A stretch of 23,008 bases of DNA from the NCBI GenBank assembly GCA_021797025.1, contig JAKAAK010000017.1:1-23008 (forward strand), read 5' to 3'. The notes beneath the pieces were generated by a model that saw only the letters and a program-made list of their open reading frames with translations, searched no databases and was not told the DNA's origin. A program made the position numbers and the translations under genes. This document shows, in pieces, positions 7,741 through 13,830 of the stretch. The stretch is from Thermoplasmata archaeon (lineage in GTDB: Archaea > Thermoplasmatota > Thermoplasmata > Thermoplasmatales > Thermoplasmataceae). The stretch's first letter is position 1. Every line of letters begins with the position of its first letter.

Positions 7741-7979
7741 TGAATTAAAAAAGTGGAAAGGGTAACTATAACCATGTTAACAATATGATTGACAATGAAA
7801 AAGTTGTCCAGAAATATGTGAGGAGTCTGTAAAAATAGCGCATGACAAAGAAAAATGATCATTATCCTTGTCGACAAGAGAACGAAAAGAAACCTTCAGG
7901 ATCACATGCCTGAGAGGCCATACAACATCGAGTTGGTGCCAAGCGATATCCAGAACTGTAACAAAGCAAAGAAACAGTG
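7741..7979 (+). pseudogene. Decayed coding remnant, family unknown
   Basis: Protein-like sequence can be followed on the plus strand only by switching frame twice. It reads NNMIDNEKVVQKYVRSL, then KIAHDKEK, then MIIILVDKRTKRNLQDHMPE and ELVPSDIQNCNKAKKQ before a stop at 7977-7979. The last piece is open from ATG 7855. The amino-acid composition looks coding, but no family is recognised, and the upstream part is interrupted by stops. It is probably an old gene fragment stranded beside the IS110 remnant. Confidence 0.3.
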
Positions 7980-8118
7980 ATTAATGATTGGTATATTATA
8001 AATCAATAATTTAATATAGTATACCATATTAATTTTACTATTTTCTGTTTATCGCAAATCATTACTATAGCTTACGCTAGTATCATTATAATATGCGAAT
8101 ATTATATTCTATTCTTCC
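7980..8118. other. AT-rich non-coding stretch
   Basis: No gene is seen. There is a 7-bp inverted repeat TGGTATA/TATACCA (7989-7995 and 8020-8026) and a small hairpin ACTATAGC-TTAC-GCTAGT (8064-8081). The stretch lies immediately downstream of the IS110 transposase remnant (minus strand) and could be part of that element's non-coding end. Confidence 0.35.
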
Positions 8119-8275
8119 TCAATCTGCTAATTCTGGGTCCTTGAAATCCATATTGTTCTTCATAAGGGAGTATACGATATTCAGTAATTTATTTGCACAT
8201 GCTATCATTAGCTTGTTTCCATTCATTCCCTGTTCCTTTTTATGGCTGTAGCAATAAAAGTTAGGAGGCAGAATA
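8119..8275 (-). mobile_element. IS110-family transposase C-terminal remnant
   Basis: The minus strand encodes about 50 residues ending at a TGA at 8119-8121. The segment reads FYCYSHKKEQGMNGNKLMIA then CANKLLNIVYSLMKNNMDF. This matches the C-terminal end of IS110/IS116/IS902 transposases, where a Y-x(n)-K-x-x-ALIA-x-A-x-KLL-x-IIYALLKN pattern is typical. The N-terminal DEDD domain and the catalytic-serine part are absent: coding similarity stops near 8270 and the first gene of the plasmid-like element ends at 8278. This is a dead fragment, probably cut when the neighbouring element inserted or rearranged. Confidence 0.7.
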
Positions 8276-8277
8276 TA

Positions 8278-8487
8278 TTAAGATTCTGTTTCAAAGCACA
8301 CAACAGACGCCCATGGAACAAATATCATTGTATCAAAATATTTTAGGAGCATGCCATCGCTGTCATGGTCCTCAAGGATCCCCTCGCTGAAGGAAACAGG
8401 ATCGCCGGTTGAATAGTACACCTTGATTTTCATTCCTTTAAATTTTTCTATTATGCCCACAGTTTTGCTAATTTGCATTCCAATCAC
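8278..8487 (-). CDS. Small element protein, possibly Sm-like
   Basis: This 69-residue protein is the last gene of the element operon. The region KGMKIKVYYSTGDPVSFSEG, ILEDHDSDGMLLKYF, then MIFVPWASVVCFE has the alternating-strand pattern of an Sm-like or small beta-barrel fold: a G-containing first half, then an I-F-V-P-x-x-S-V strand. The match is weak and structural. The start GTG 8487 overlaps the stop of the previous gene; an in-frame ATG lies at 8478. Function unknown. Confidence 0.65.
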   Translation of the reverse strand: MIGMQISKTVGIIEKFKGMKIKVYYSTGDPVSFSEGILEDHDSDGMLLKYFDTMIFVPWASVVCFETES

Positions 8488-8720
8488 ACCCCCTTTGCTA
8501 TAAGATAAAGCCTGTAGGTCGCAAAGAATGCATTTCTCTGCATATTCTTTATTTTCAGGCTCCCCCTTACCTTCCAGGTAAAGTCGTATAGCTCGTACTT
8601 GTCATATTTATCTGTGCCATAGGCCTTGATGTATTCACTGATAAGGAAATCGAATTCCCTGATAAATCTGTGCTGGGAGGATTTCTGGTTCTTAAAGTCC
8701 TCTAATGTTGCCTGCATCAT
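8484..8720 (-). CDS. Hypothetical element protein (78 aa)
   Basis: I do not recognise this protein. It is short, predicted helical, rich in charged and aromatic residues (HRFIREFDFLISEYIKAYG, YDKYELYDFTWKVRG) and without membrane segments or cysteines. ATG 8720 is followed directly by another ATG. It sits three bases after the winged-helix gene and overlaps the next gene, so it belongs to the co-translated operon and is likely expressed with it. Confidence 0.7.
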   Translation of the reverse strand: MMQATLEDFKNQKSSQHRFIREFDFLISEYIKAYGTDKYDKYELYDFTWKVRGSLKIKNMQRNAFFATYRLYLIAKGV

Positions 8721-8723
8721 TTC

Positions 8724-8933
8724 TTATCCCTCAGCTTGAAGATATACCCCTCTCTCTATGATTGCCAGTTTTTCCATGATGAAAATGAGAGAATATGCCC
8801 TTTTTGTGGCCATTCCAGTTCTGCTGCTGATTTCTTGTAAGGTTGCAGGCCCTTCCCCGAGAGCCCTGATTATTTTCTTCCAGTCCTCAGGCAGTTCCAG
8901 AAAAGTTTTTCCATCCTTAATCATCGGGCTCAT
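8724..8933 (-). CDS. Winged-helix DNA-binding protein
   Basis: This is a 69-residue protein consisting of little more than one winged helix-turn-helix: DWKKIIRALGEGPATLQEIS as the first helices, SRTGMATKRAYSLIFIMEKL as the recognition region, and AIIERGVYLQAEG as the wing. It resembles the MarR- or ArsR-like small regulators carried by archaeal plasmids. ATG 8933 overlaps the end of the preceding gene by 17 bases; ATG 8924 is an alternative start. Probable role: autoregulation or copy control of the element (inference). Confidence 0.78.
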   Translation of the reverse strand: MSPMIKDGKTFLELPEDWKKIIRALGEGPATLQEISSRTGMATKRAYSLIFIMEKLAIIERGVYLQAEG

Positions 8934-9135
8934 CCTCTGGCTCTACTGGTTCATAGGGAGGATCGGGGTAATCGGAATCAAGCCCTTTCCCTGGATGGAA
9001 TGGAAGCTTGAAGGGGAAAGCATCCATAAGGCTATCATGGTATGTGCTGTTATTCGTGAAATTCATAGGGGTTTTAAAGGGGTTTTGTGGATTGAAATCT
9101 ATTTCAGGTAGAATTGGGTACCCTGTATCCATCAT
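8917..9135 (-). CDS. Acidic Pro-rich element protein (72 aa)
   Basis: No known family. The N-terminal half reads ILPEIDFNPQNPFKTPMNF, and the C-terminus is strikingly acidic and proline-rich (DSDYPDPPYEPVEPEDEPDD), probably disordered. The start at 9135 overlaps the stop of the preceding gene by ATGA. A diverged copy of its N-terminal half is encoded on the plus strand at 16360-16518, so the family recurs within this window. An acidic tail of this kind could mimic DNA or bind a basic partner (speculation). Confidence 0.72.
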   Translation of the reverse strand: MMDTGYPILPEIDFNPQNPFKTPMNFTNNSTYHDSLMDAFPFKLPFHPGKGLDSDYPDPPYEPVEPEDEPDD

Positions 9136-9557
9136 TGCCTGTCACCCATATCCAAAACCATCTGCTTCCCAATGGACCTTAGCTGTGCCTTCCTTTCATC
9201 CGTCATGGGCCTGTGTTTTTTAAGCCATGATTTTTCCCTTTCTATATAAAGCTTCAAAGACTGGTTTTCGCCGTAGGATTCTGGAACATCAGGATCTATT
9301 CCAAGTATTCCTTTTCTTATTATGAATTCCTGGTTTAGCATTTCATAATTGAAATACCTGGATGTATCCCCCGATCTTCTCCCTATCTTCCTCTGGTTCC
9401 TTATAATGATGTTGTCCTTGAATTCATGGCTTTTGCATATTTCATCCTGCGATAGCCATGTTGCATGGATGTTCATTGCCATCGGGCAGAACTGTGCTGA
9501 ACACTCATCAAAATGCCTGCATTCCTTTCTTTTCTCATGCTGTTCTATATCATTCAT
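9132..9557 (-). CDS. Cys-rich element protein (141 aa)
   Basis: Function not recognised. The N-terminal 45 residues carry a cluster of four cysteines with two histidines (ECRHFDECSAQFCPMA, then WLSQDEICKSHEF: Cys13, Cys19, Cys24, Cys41). This recalls a C-x5-C-x4-CP-x(n)-C metal-binding module found in small prokaryotic proteins. The rest is helical and basic, with a long charged helix near LKLYIEREKSWLKKHRPMTD. A zinc or iron-sulfur site is plausible. It lies in the middle of the operon, one base downstream of the Hfq-like gene. Confidence 0.75.
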   Translation of the reverse strand: MNDIEQHEKRKECRHFDECSAQFCPMAMNIHATWLSQDEICKSHEFKDNIIIRNQRKIGRRSGDTSRYFNYEMLNQEFIIRKGILGIDPDVPESYGENQSLKLYIEREKSWLKKHRPMTDERKAQLRSIGKQMVLDMGDRQ

Positions 9558-9558
9558 T

Positions 9559-9915
9559 TTATAACACCTCTACTTTTGCTATTGCCTGCTTCATCAGGAT
9601 AACTTTCTTCCCGGCAACTTTAACCAGAACTTCATACTGTGCAAAACTTATCATCCTGCCCCTCAACGCTTCACCGTTGTTAAGATGGAAGTTAAGAGTG
9701 CTGTTCAACAGGTCCCTGCCAAAGATATCTATATGTTCGGGACTTATGTGGTTGTAGTATCTATTGACATAGGCTTTTTCCCTTTTCTCCTTCATGGGAT
9801 TCTCCTTATATTCCTGCTTTACGCCTGGCTTTGTTTCCTGGGCCCTGGATTTCTCCCGGAAAATTACCTTGCAGGAACCATCGGGCTGCTGCACCCTTAT
9901 TGCCTCCCTATTCAT
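9559..9915 (-). CDS. Hfq-like (Sm-fold) RNA-binding protein
   Basis: The C-terminal 55 residues of this 118-residue protein align by eye with the bacterial Hfq core. LLNSTLNFHLNNGEALRGRM and ISFAQYEVLVKV correspond to the Sm1 motif (Hfq: V-x-I-x-LVNG-x-x-L-x-G-x-I-x-SFDQF), and KKVILMKQAIAKVEV corresponds to Sm2, where Hfq has YKHAIS. Here YKH is replaced by MKQ (residues 108-110), so RNA specificity at the proximal face may differ. The first 60 residues are a charged, basic, probably disordered extension absent from ordinary Hfq. Hfq proteins form hexameric rings that bind RNA. A plasmid-borne version in an archaeon could regulate element mRNAs, or host ones. It starts directly after the stop of the preceding gene. 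Confidence 0.8.
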   Translation of the reverse strand: MNREAIRVQQPDGSCKVIFREKSRAQETKPGVKQEYKENPMKEKREKAYVNRYYNHISPEHIDIFGRDLLNSTLNFHLNNGEALRGRMISFAQYEVLVKVAGKKVILMKQAIAKVEVL

Positions 9916-10188
9916 TTACTGCACCCCCGGAAGCCTTGTTCCGCAATTATCACAGTAGTTAGCATCCTTGGAATTGTAGTTCCCGCATTTTGAACATATC
10001 AGCCTTAGGGATTCATTGAAATTAATTTTGACCTGTTTATATGACATGGCATATTTCACATGAAGGCAGTCAAAGGAATTGCACATATCACAGAATGGAA
10101 GATGTGTAAGTGGTTCTATTATGATTTGGCCTGTTTTCTCATGATCCATAAAACTGGCTATGGGAACCCTGGTTATGGCACTCGGCAT
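9916..10188 (-). CDS. SWIM-like / zinc-ribbon protein (90 aa)
   Basis: Two metal sites are visible. The first is CDMCNSFDCLH (Cys33, Cys36, Cys41, His43), with the C-x-H ending and following VKYAMS typical of SWIM-like fingers. The second is a C-terminal zinc ribbon CSKCGNYNSKDANYCDNCG (Cys65, Cys68, Cys79, Cys82). Such combinations suggest binding to DNA or protein rather than catalysis. The gene overlaps the preceding one by 16 bases and its TAA is followed at once by the ATG of the Hfq-like gene. Confidence 0.8.
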   Translation of the reverse strand: MPSAITRVPIASFMDHEKTGQIIIEPLTHLPFCDMCNSFDCLHVKYAMSYKQVKINFNESLRLICSKCGNYNSKDANYCDNCGTRLPGVQ

Positions 10189-10436
10189 TTTAGTTCACAC
10201 CCTTTCTGAGTATTCTCTTTATGGCCTGCTCTACCCTTCTTATTCTGTTTTGTATTTCTTCTTTCATAGCTTTCACTCCCTTTTCCCTGCTTTACGGATA
10301 AACAGTAACCGTGATTAAGTAAAATATCAGCCATCCAGGATTCCACTGTTACCTTTCCTGTAGATAGCCTGTAATCACCGTAATACCCTGAGACAGTGTG
10401 TTCAGGGCCTAAGTAAAAAATGGATGTGAGGTTCAT
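10173..10436 (-). CDS. Small protein with GINS B-domain-like segment
   Basis: This 87-residue protein has an ordered N-terminal half and a basic tail rich in Lys, Arg, Gln and Gly (ERRNTKQNKKGRAGHKE). The segment GKVTVESWMADILLNHGYCL resembles the B-domain motif of GINS proteins (G-x-x-V-x-VP-x-W-x-A-x-x-L). Such a domain contacts the replicative helicase and polymerase. The gene follows the SF3 helicase with an ATGA overlap, so a replication-accessory role fits. The similarity is short and could be chance; otherwise the protein is unknown. Confidence 0.68.
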   Translation of the reverse strand: MNLTSIFYLGPEHTVSGYYGDYRLSTGKVTVESWMADILLNHGYCLSVKQGKGSESYERRNTKQNKKGRAGHKENTQKGCELKCRVP

Positions 10437-12547
10437 TGCCTGGCACCTCTCATGGTTTCAAATTCCTTTTTAGATATCTCCTGGGATTTCAAGATATAAG
10501 ATTGCCAGGGTCTTCCATTGATATCAATTTTAGAGAGGTCCAGGGCATAATAATTAAATGAACCACGCTGGAAAACATCGCAAAATGGGATATTAGTAGC
10601 TAATGCTTCACTTTTTCTGTAGATTATGTCAGAATTATCCTGGATCAAGTTGGATACGGGATTATTAGCCTCAGGAGCCTGATTTTCAGGTATTCCAGAA
10701 ACCTGTAAATATGTATCCAACTTATGTGATGTATCTTTTATTATATGTGTATTATTATTGTTATTTTTTTCTTTTCTTACGCGTAAGGAATTACACAGAA
10801 GTTGGATACGATAATATCTCTCTCTGGAAGCATTGATTTTCAGGTTTTCAGAGTCGCTTAATCCGTATCCAACTTGTTTTTGCCCCTCATTTTCATCATC
10901 GAAAAGATGGCATCCAGTAAACATGTAAATCTGATTTCCACGTGGTCCTAGCCGCCTCTTCTTATATGTAAATCCAAACTTTTTGACGAAGGTTTGCCTG
11001 GAGAGCAGCGGTATGCCTTTGTGTTTACACCAATTTTTAAATGAAGTGTATGCACTATCAACCTCTATAGTGGCCTCTTTATCGTATTCTGTTTCTTCTT
11101 CGATGAAAAATTCTACCGGATCAGCCAGCTGGTCCATAATTTCAGCAGTAACCTCATCAGGAAGCTGGCCAGGAAAGTTAAAATCATGATCGATCAGATG
11201 AAATAAAATTTCCACGAATAGCGTGGCTATTTTGTCTCTTTCTGCATTTAGAATCTTCCTGTCCAGCTCTTTTATGTCAGTTTTAGGCCTATCGTTCCGT
11301 GTTTCAACTATAAGGATTCTGGAAATAGCCGGGGGGCTGTCAATTGAAATAAAGGGCAGATTTCCGAGAAAAATTCCTTTAGCCTTAGAAATATAGTCCC
11401 TGGCTTCTTTTCCTTTCGGTTCAATCGATAAAGTATCAAGCCCAAATAAATTGCAAAATGCAGACCAGTCCAGAACTGTACCTCTTCTAAACTTCCGTTT
11501 CGTTTCACTGTCTACTAAAAGATTTTTGCCCTCAATTCCACTGAACTGGAACCTCTCGGAAGTGAGAAGCCTGGCAAGAGAAAGCGATCCAGACCCAGTA
11601 GGCATTAGGCCCTGCAATACTCTTACGCTGGTTCCTTTTCCTATTCTTTCACGGCCTAAGATAAACAGTACCTTATGGGCTGGAAGATCCGGATAAAATG
11701 TGTATGCAAAATATGACAGGACAATGGGCAAATCAGTCTCATAAAAGGCAGTATTTAGCAGATTGGCAAAAAGCGGAGTATCACGCAAGGTTATATACTG
11801 ACTTAAGAGGTTAGCCTTGATTTTATATGTATAAAACAAGTCGGAAGAAAATGGTTCCAGTTTCCTGGTTTTTAAGTTGAGTATCCCATTTTCAAAAGGA
11901 ATATAGCCTGTTGGATTCATTGTATCTTGTGTGTATGTAGTTCTACGGATCATGGCCATGACTTCATTGATCTGGTTTGCAGATGGCCCGGAATTTAGCA
12001 TATTTACCAATCGTTTATATGCCGTGGATTCTCCAGATTCCAGTGCTAGATCTCGCATGTCTCTCCATTGCTTTAAATACTCGTCATGTGCTTCCCTTTT
12101 TATTACTTCTTCAGCACGTTCATAATTCTGGCCGTTGTAATAATAGATATTTTCCCGATCGGTTCCGATTTCTGGTATTGTCTTAAATTTCAATTTTTTA
12201 TTAAGTTGCTCAACTATATGAATTGGTCCAGGGATGAAAATTTCCTTAACTCCCCTGATTTTTTCAGTATTCTTAACCTTAAAATGATGCAAAAGTTTAG
12301 TTTTCTCTCGTTGGGTTAAAATATTCCAAGCAGAACTTCCAGAAATATACACAGGAACCAGTTCATCCCGCAACCCCAATTTTATGGCATCCTCTGTAGT
12401 TTTTATCAGTGCCCGGGCATTGTCCATTCGATGAAAATAAGATCCACCCTGGTTATAATTTGCGATCTCTCTGTAATCTGTGTAAAATGACTTGAATGCT
12501 GGATCTTGATTATTTACAATTTCCATTATTTCATTCTTTTCTGTCAT
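10433..12547 (-). CDS. SF3 helicase, D5/P4-type replication protein
   Basis: This is the replication initiator/helicase of the integrated element. The N-terminal 200 residues show no recognisable primase motif. A D5_N-like region follows (IPFENGILNLKTRKL, 216-230). The superfamily 3 core has Walker A GRERIGKGT (298-306), an acidic residue in NLLVDSE (Asp346) as Walker B, and motif C IFLGNLPF with Asn396. The C-terminal part around 500-560 (SFKNWCKHKGIPLLSRQTFV then KKFGFTYKKRRLG) is the winged helix typical of phage and plasmid primase-helicases. The last 140 residues are polar and low in complexity (an Asn run). At 704 residues it is of normal size for plasmid and virus D5-like proteins. Its start overlaps the stop of a 27-residue ORF by ATGA. 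Confidence 0.9.
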   Translation of the reverse strand: MTEKNEIMEIVNNQDPAFKSFYTDYREIANYNQGGSYFHRMDNARALIKTTEDAIKLGLRDELVPVYISGSSAWNILTQREKTKLLHHFKVKNTEKIRGVKEIFIPGPIHIVEQLNKKLKFKTIPEIGTDRENIYYYNGQNYERAEEVIKREAHDEYLKQWRDMRDLALESGESTAYKRLVNMLNSGPSANQINEVMAMIRRTTYTQDTMNPTGYIPFENGILNLKTRKLEPFSSDLFYTYKIKANLLSQYITLRDTPLFANLLNTAFYETDLPIVLSYFAYTFYPDLPAHKVLFILGRERIGKGTSVRVLQGLMPTGSGSLSLARLLTSERFQFSGIEGKNLLVDSETKRKFRRGTVLDWSAFCNLFGLDTLSIEPKGKEARDYISKAKGIFLGNLPFISIDSPPAISRILIVETRNDRPKTDIKELDRKILNAERDKIATLFVEILFHLIDHDFNFPGQLPDEVTAEIMDQLADPVEFFIEEETEYDKEATIEVDSAYTSFKNWCKHKGIPLLSRQTFVKKFGFTYKKRRLGPRGNQIYMFTGCHLFDDENEGQKQVGYGLSDSENLKINASRERYYRIQLLCNSLRVRKEKNNNNNTHIIKDTSHKLDTYLQVSGIPENQAPEANNPVSNLIQDNSDIIYRKSEALATNIPFCDVFQRGSFNYYALDLSKIDINGRPWQSYILKSQEISKKEFETMRGARQ

Positions 12548-12627
12548 TTTTCAATACCCCCAATAAAGTTATAAAGCTCCAAAACAATATAAAAAATAGA
12601 GGAGTACCTTTTCCTTTGTTCTTTCAT
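12544..12627 (-). CDS. Tiny peptide ORF (27 aa)
   Basis: The ORF MKEQRKRYSSIF, followed by the hydrophobic YIVLELYNFIGGIEK, is linked by ATGA overlaps to the ORF upstream and to the helicase start downstream. The overlaps suggest that it is translated, either as a small product or as a device coupling helicase translation to the leader. No homology is recognised. Confidence 0.4.
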   Translation of the reverse strand: MKEQRKRYSSIFYIVLELYNFIGGIEK

Positions 12628-12734
12628 TTCCATTTTTCTTCCTTTTTATTTTCTTCGGAACCGTTGACTATTTCATCCCACAATTCAAACAATCTCGGCT
12701 TTTGCTGTTTTTCTTCATTTTTATTGTTTATCAT
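12624..12734 (-). CDS. Small charged protein (36 aa), operon leader
   Basis: This is the first ORF of the element operon: MINNKNEEKQQKPRLFELWD and then a Lys/Glu-rich tail. The ribosome binding site AAGGTGA (12741-12747) lies six bases before the ATG, the best Shine-Dalgarno in the operon, which supports real translation. Its stop overlaps the start of the 27-residue ORF. It is charged and probably helical; no family is recognised. Confidence 0.5.
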   Translation of the reverse strand: MINNKNEEKQQKPRLFELWDEIVNGSEENKKEEKWK

Positions 12735-12846
12735 TTTGTCTCACCTTATACTTCTGTGTAATTCCGTAAGGATTTATCTGGATATAAACTTTACGGATTT
12801 GTACGGATATAAATAAATTTATATAACTTTGTAACATTCTTAATAT
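12735..12846. promoter_or_regulatory. Divergent promoter region with direct repeats
   Basis: This region lies between the replication operon (minus) and the AbrB-like gene (plus). A 20-bp sequence, GGATTT..(4)..GGATATAAA, occurs at 12770-12789 and again at 12795-12814, spaced 25 bases, with about four mismatches. CCGTAA (12764-12769) and TTACGG (12791-12796) form an inverted pair. On the plus strand TTTATATAA (12818-12826) lies 25 bases before ATG 12847. On the minus strand TTTATATCC (12781-12789) would start a message about 24 bases before ATG 12734, leaving room for the Shine-Dalgarno. The repeats could be operator sites for the AbrB-like protein or initiator-binding iterons at an origin. 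Confidence 0.6.
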
Positions 12847-13002
12847 ATGCAAAAATCTACTTGTAAATTTTACATAGACCGTGATGGGGCGGGCAGAATC
12901 TATGTGCCGAAGAGTATCACCCATAATCTTTCCTTTTCCAACGGCGAGCAGCTTAAAATTACACTCCAGGATAATGGTACCCTCATGATAGAAAAACTTT
13001 AA
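12847..13002 (+). CDS. AbrB/SpoVT-like DNA-binding protein
   Basis: This 51-residue protein has the swapped-hairpin beta-barrel pattern of AbrB and MazE: MQKSTCKFYIDRDGAGRIYV, PKSITHNLSFSNGEQLKITL, then a strand ending LMIEKL. The signature GRIYVPKSI followed by G-x-x-L-x-I is characteristic. A TATA box 25 bases upstream makes it leaderless. It is transcribed divergently from the replication operon across the repeat-bearing region, so it is a good candidate for the repressor of that operon. Alternatively it could be an orphan antitoxin, since no toxin is adjacent. Confidence 0.78.
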   Translation: MQKSTCKFYIDRDGAGRIYVPKSITHNLSFSNGEQLKITLQDNGTLMIEKL

Positions 13003-13007
13003 AGCTT

Positions 13008-13187
13008 TCATGGCTCACCCTCTTGAAGTGGTTTTAAAAGAAGTTTGTCATTTCCAAAATTTAAATTTATATGTTTACACTCATTTAAATTGTATAATGT
13101 CCAGATCTTTTTTGGTAACAAAACGTATGTACTTCCATGTACATTTATCAGGCTAGTATGAACAGTTCTTTTTTTGATTTTTTTCAT
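13008..13187 (-). CDS. Second AbrB-like small DNA-binding protein
   Basis: This 59-residue protein reads MKKIKKRTVHTSLINVHGST, YVLLPKKIWTLYNL, then INLNFGNDKLLLKPLQEGEP. The GSTYVLLPKKIW element followed by two strands fits the AbrB/SpoVT fold, more diverged than the 12847 gene. A TATA-like stretch on the minus strand (13207-13216) lies about 25 bases before the ATG, consistent with a leaderless message. It converges with the first AbrB-like gene, with five bases between stops. A perfect 12-bp palindrome CTAAAATTTTAG (13193-13204) just upstream may be its own operator. Confidence 0.65.
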   Translation of the reverse strand: MKKIKKRTVHTSLINVHGSTYVLLPKKIWTLYNLNECKHINLNFGNDKLLLKPLQEGEP

Positions 13188-13192
13188 ATTAT

Positions 13193-13216
13193 CTAAAATT
13201 TTAGGAGATATATATT
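13193..13216 (-). promoter_or_regulatory. Promoter of second AbrB-like gene
   Basis: A perfect palindrome CTAAAATTTTAG (13193-13204) lies between the start codon at 13187 and an AAAATATATA TATA-like element (13207-13216, minus strand). This is the usual place for an autoregulatory operator in an archaeal promoter. Confidence 0.4.
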
Positions 13217-13287
13217 TTCGAAAATGACTACAAGTAAGGGGGAGACAAAAACTAAGAAATAAAGCCCGGGAAGAAGATTATTCTAAA

Positions 13288-13584
13288 ATGAAAGAAGAGC
13301 AGGAGATGTGGGATTTCCTTGTCTATCCAAAAGTCCAGATTCCTAATAGGGGAATGCGATCCAGGACCATGCTTATCAAGACTGTAAGATTCAACCTCCC
13401 ACCACAAGGGATCACAGATGCATATGAGCAGAAAAGGTATGGTGAAATCAGGAAGAAGCAGAGGGAAGTTCAGAGTATGCTGCACTACATGGGCGGAAAC
13501 TATCAAGGGGATGCCAGGCCCAGGAGAAAGATGAATCCAAATTCACTGAAGAACCTCAAAAATTCCGGCAAACATTTCAAGTAA
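13288..13584 (+). CDS. Hypothetical basic protein (98 aa)
   Basis: I do not recognise this protein. It is strongly basic in its C-terminal half (EIRKKQREVQ, DARPRRKMNP, KNLKNSGKHFK), which suggests nucleic-acid binding, and it has no cysteines or membrane segments. ATG 13288 is chosen; ATG 13306 is possible. No TATA box stands at leaderless distance. A 12-codon frame starting at 13224 and a GGGAAGAAG stretch precede it, so a leadered message is likely. Its base composition matches the element genes rather than the AT-rich flanks. Confidence 0.6.
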   Translation: MKEEQEMWDFLVYPKVQIPNRGMRSRTMLIKTVRFNLPPQGITDAYEQKRYGEIRKKQREVQSMLHYMGGNYQGDARPRRKMNPNSLKNLKNSGKHFK

Positions 13585-13801
13585 AAGTAAATCGATATCC
13601 ATCAAAGGCATTTATCGAACAAGAACCAACGTTTCCAATAACTTTTCTCGATTCCTATACCATACATGTTATTTACACATAAAACGCAAGCAAGTGTTTT
13701 TCAAAATTCCTTAAGTTATGTCCCTCTAATTTCTAATATTCCGTATTGTAAAACCCATATTTTTCAGCATCTCATAAATATATTATCACACTTGTAAAAC
13801 C
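13585..13801. other. Intergenic stretch, no gene seen
   Basis: Only very short frames occur on either strand, and no strong symmetry was noticed. It separates two unrelated small genes on the plus strand. Confidence 0.4.
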
Positions 13802-13808
13802 TTATAAA
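13802..13808 (+). promoter_or_regulatory. TATA box of 13831 gene
   Basis: TTATAAA is centred 26 bases before the GTG at 13831. It supports GTG as a leaderless start, as no ATG lies in frame upstream before a stop. Confidence 0.5.
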
Positions 13809-13830
13809 TGTCTGAGCCGGTATAAGATAT

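Noticed and set aside
8758..9993. Plus-strand frames opposite the element operon
   Set aside because: They are antisense shadows of the overlapping minus-strand genes and have no domain signal or promoter.
12721..13011. 96-codon minus-strand frame starting near 13011
   Set aside because: It is the antisense of the AbrB-like gene at 12847-13002, which has a TATA box and a family signature; the antisense product has neither.
13224..13262. 12-codon frame MTTSKGETKTKK before the 98-residue gene
   Set aside because: It could be a leader peptide, but there is no conserved attenuator-like structure and it is too short to support as a gene.
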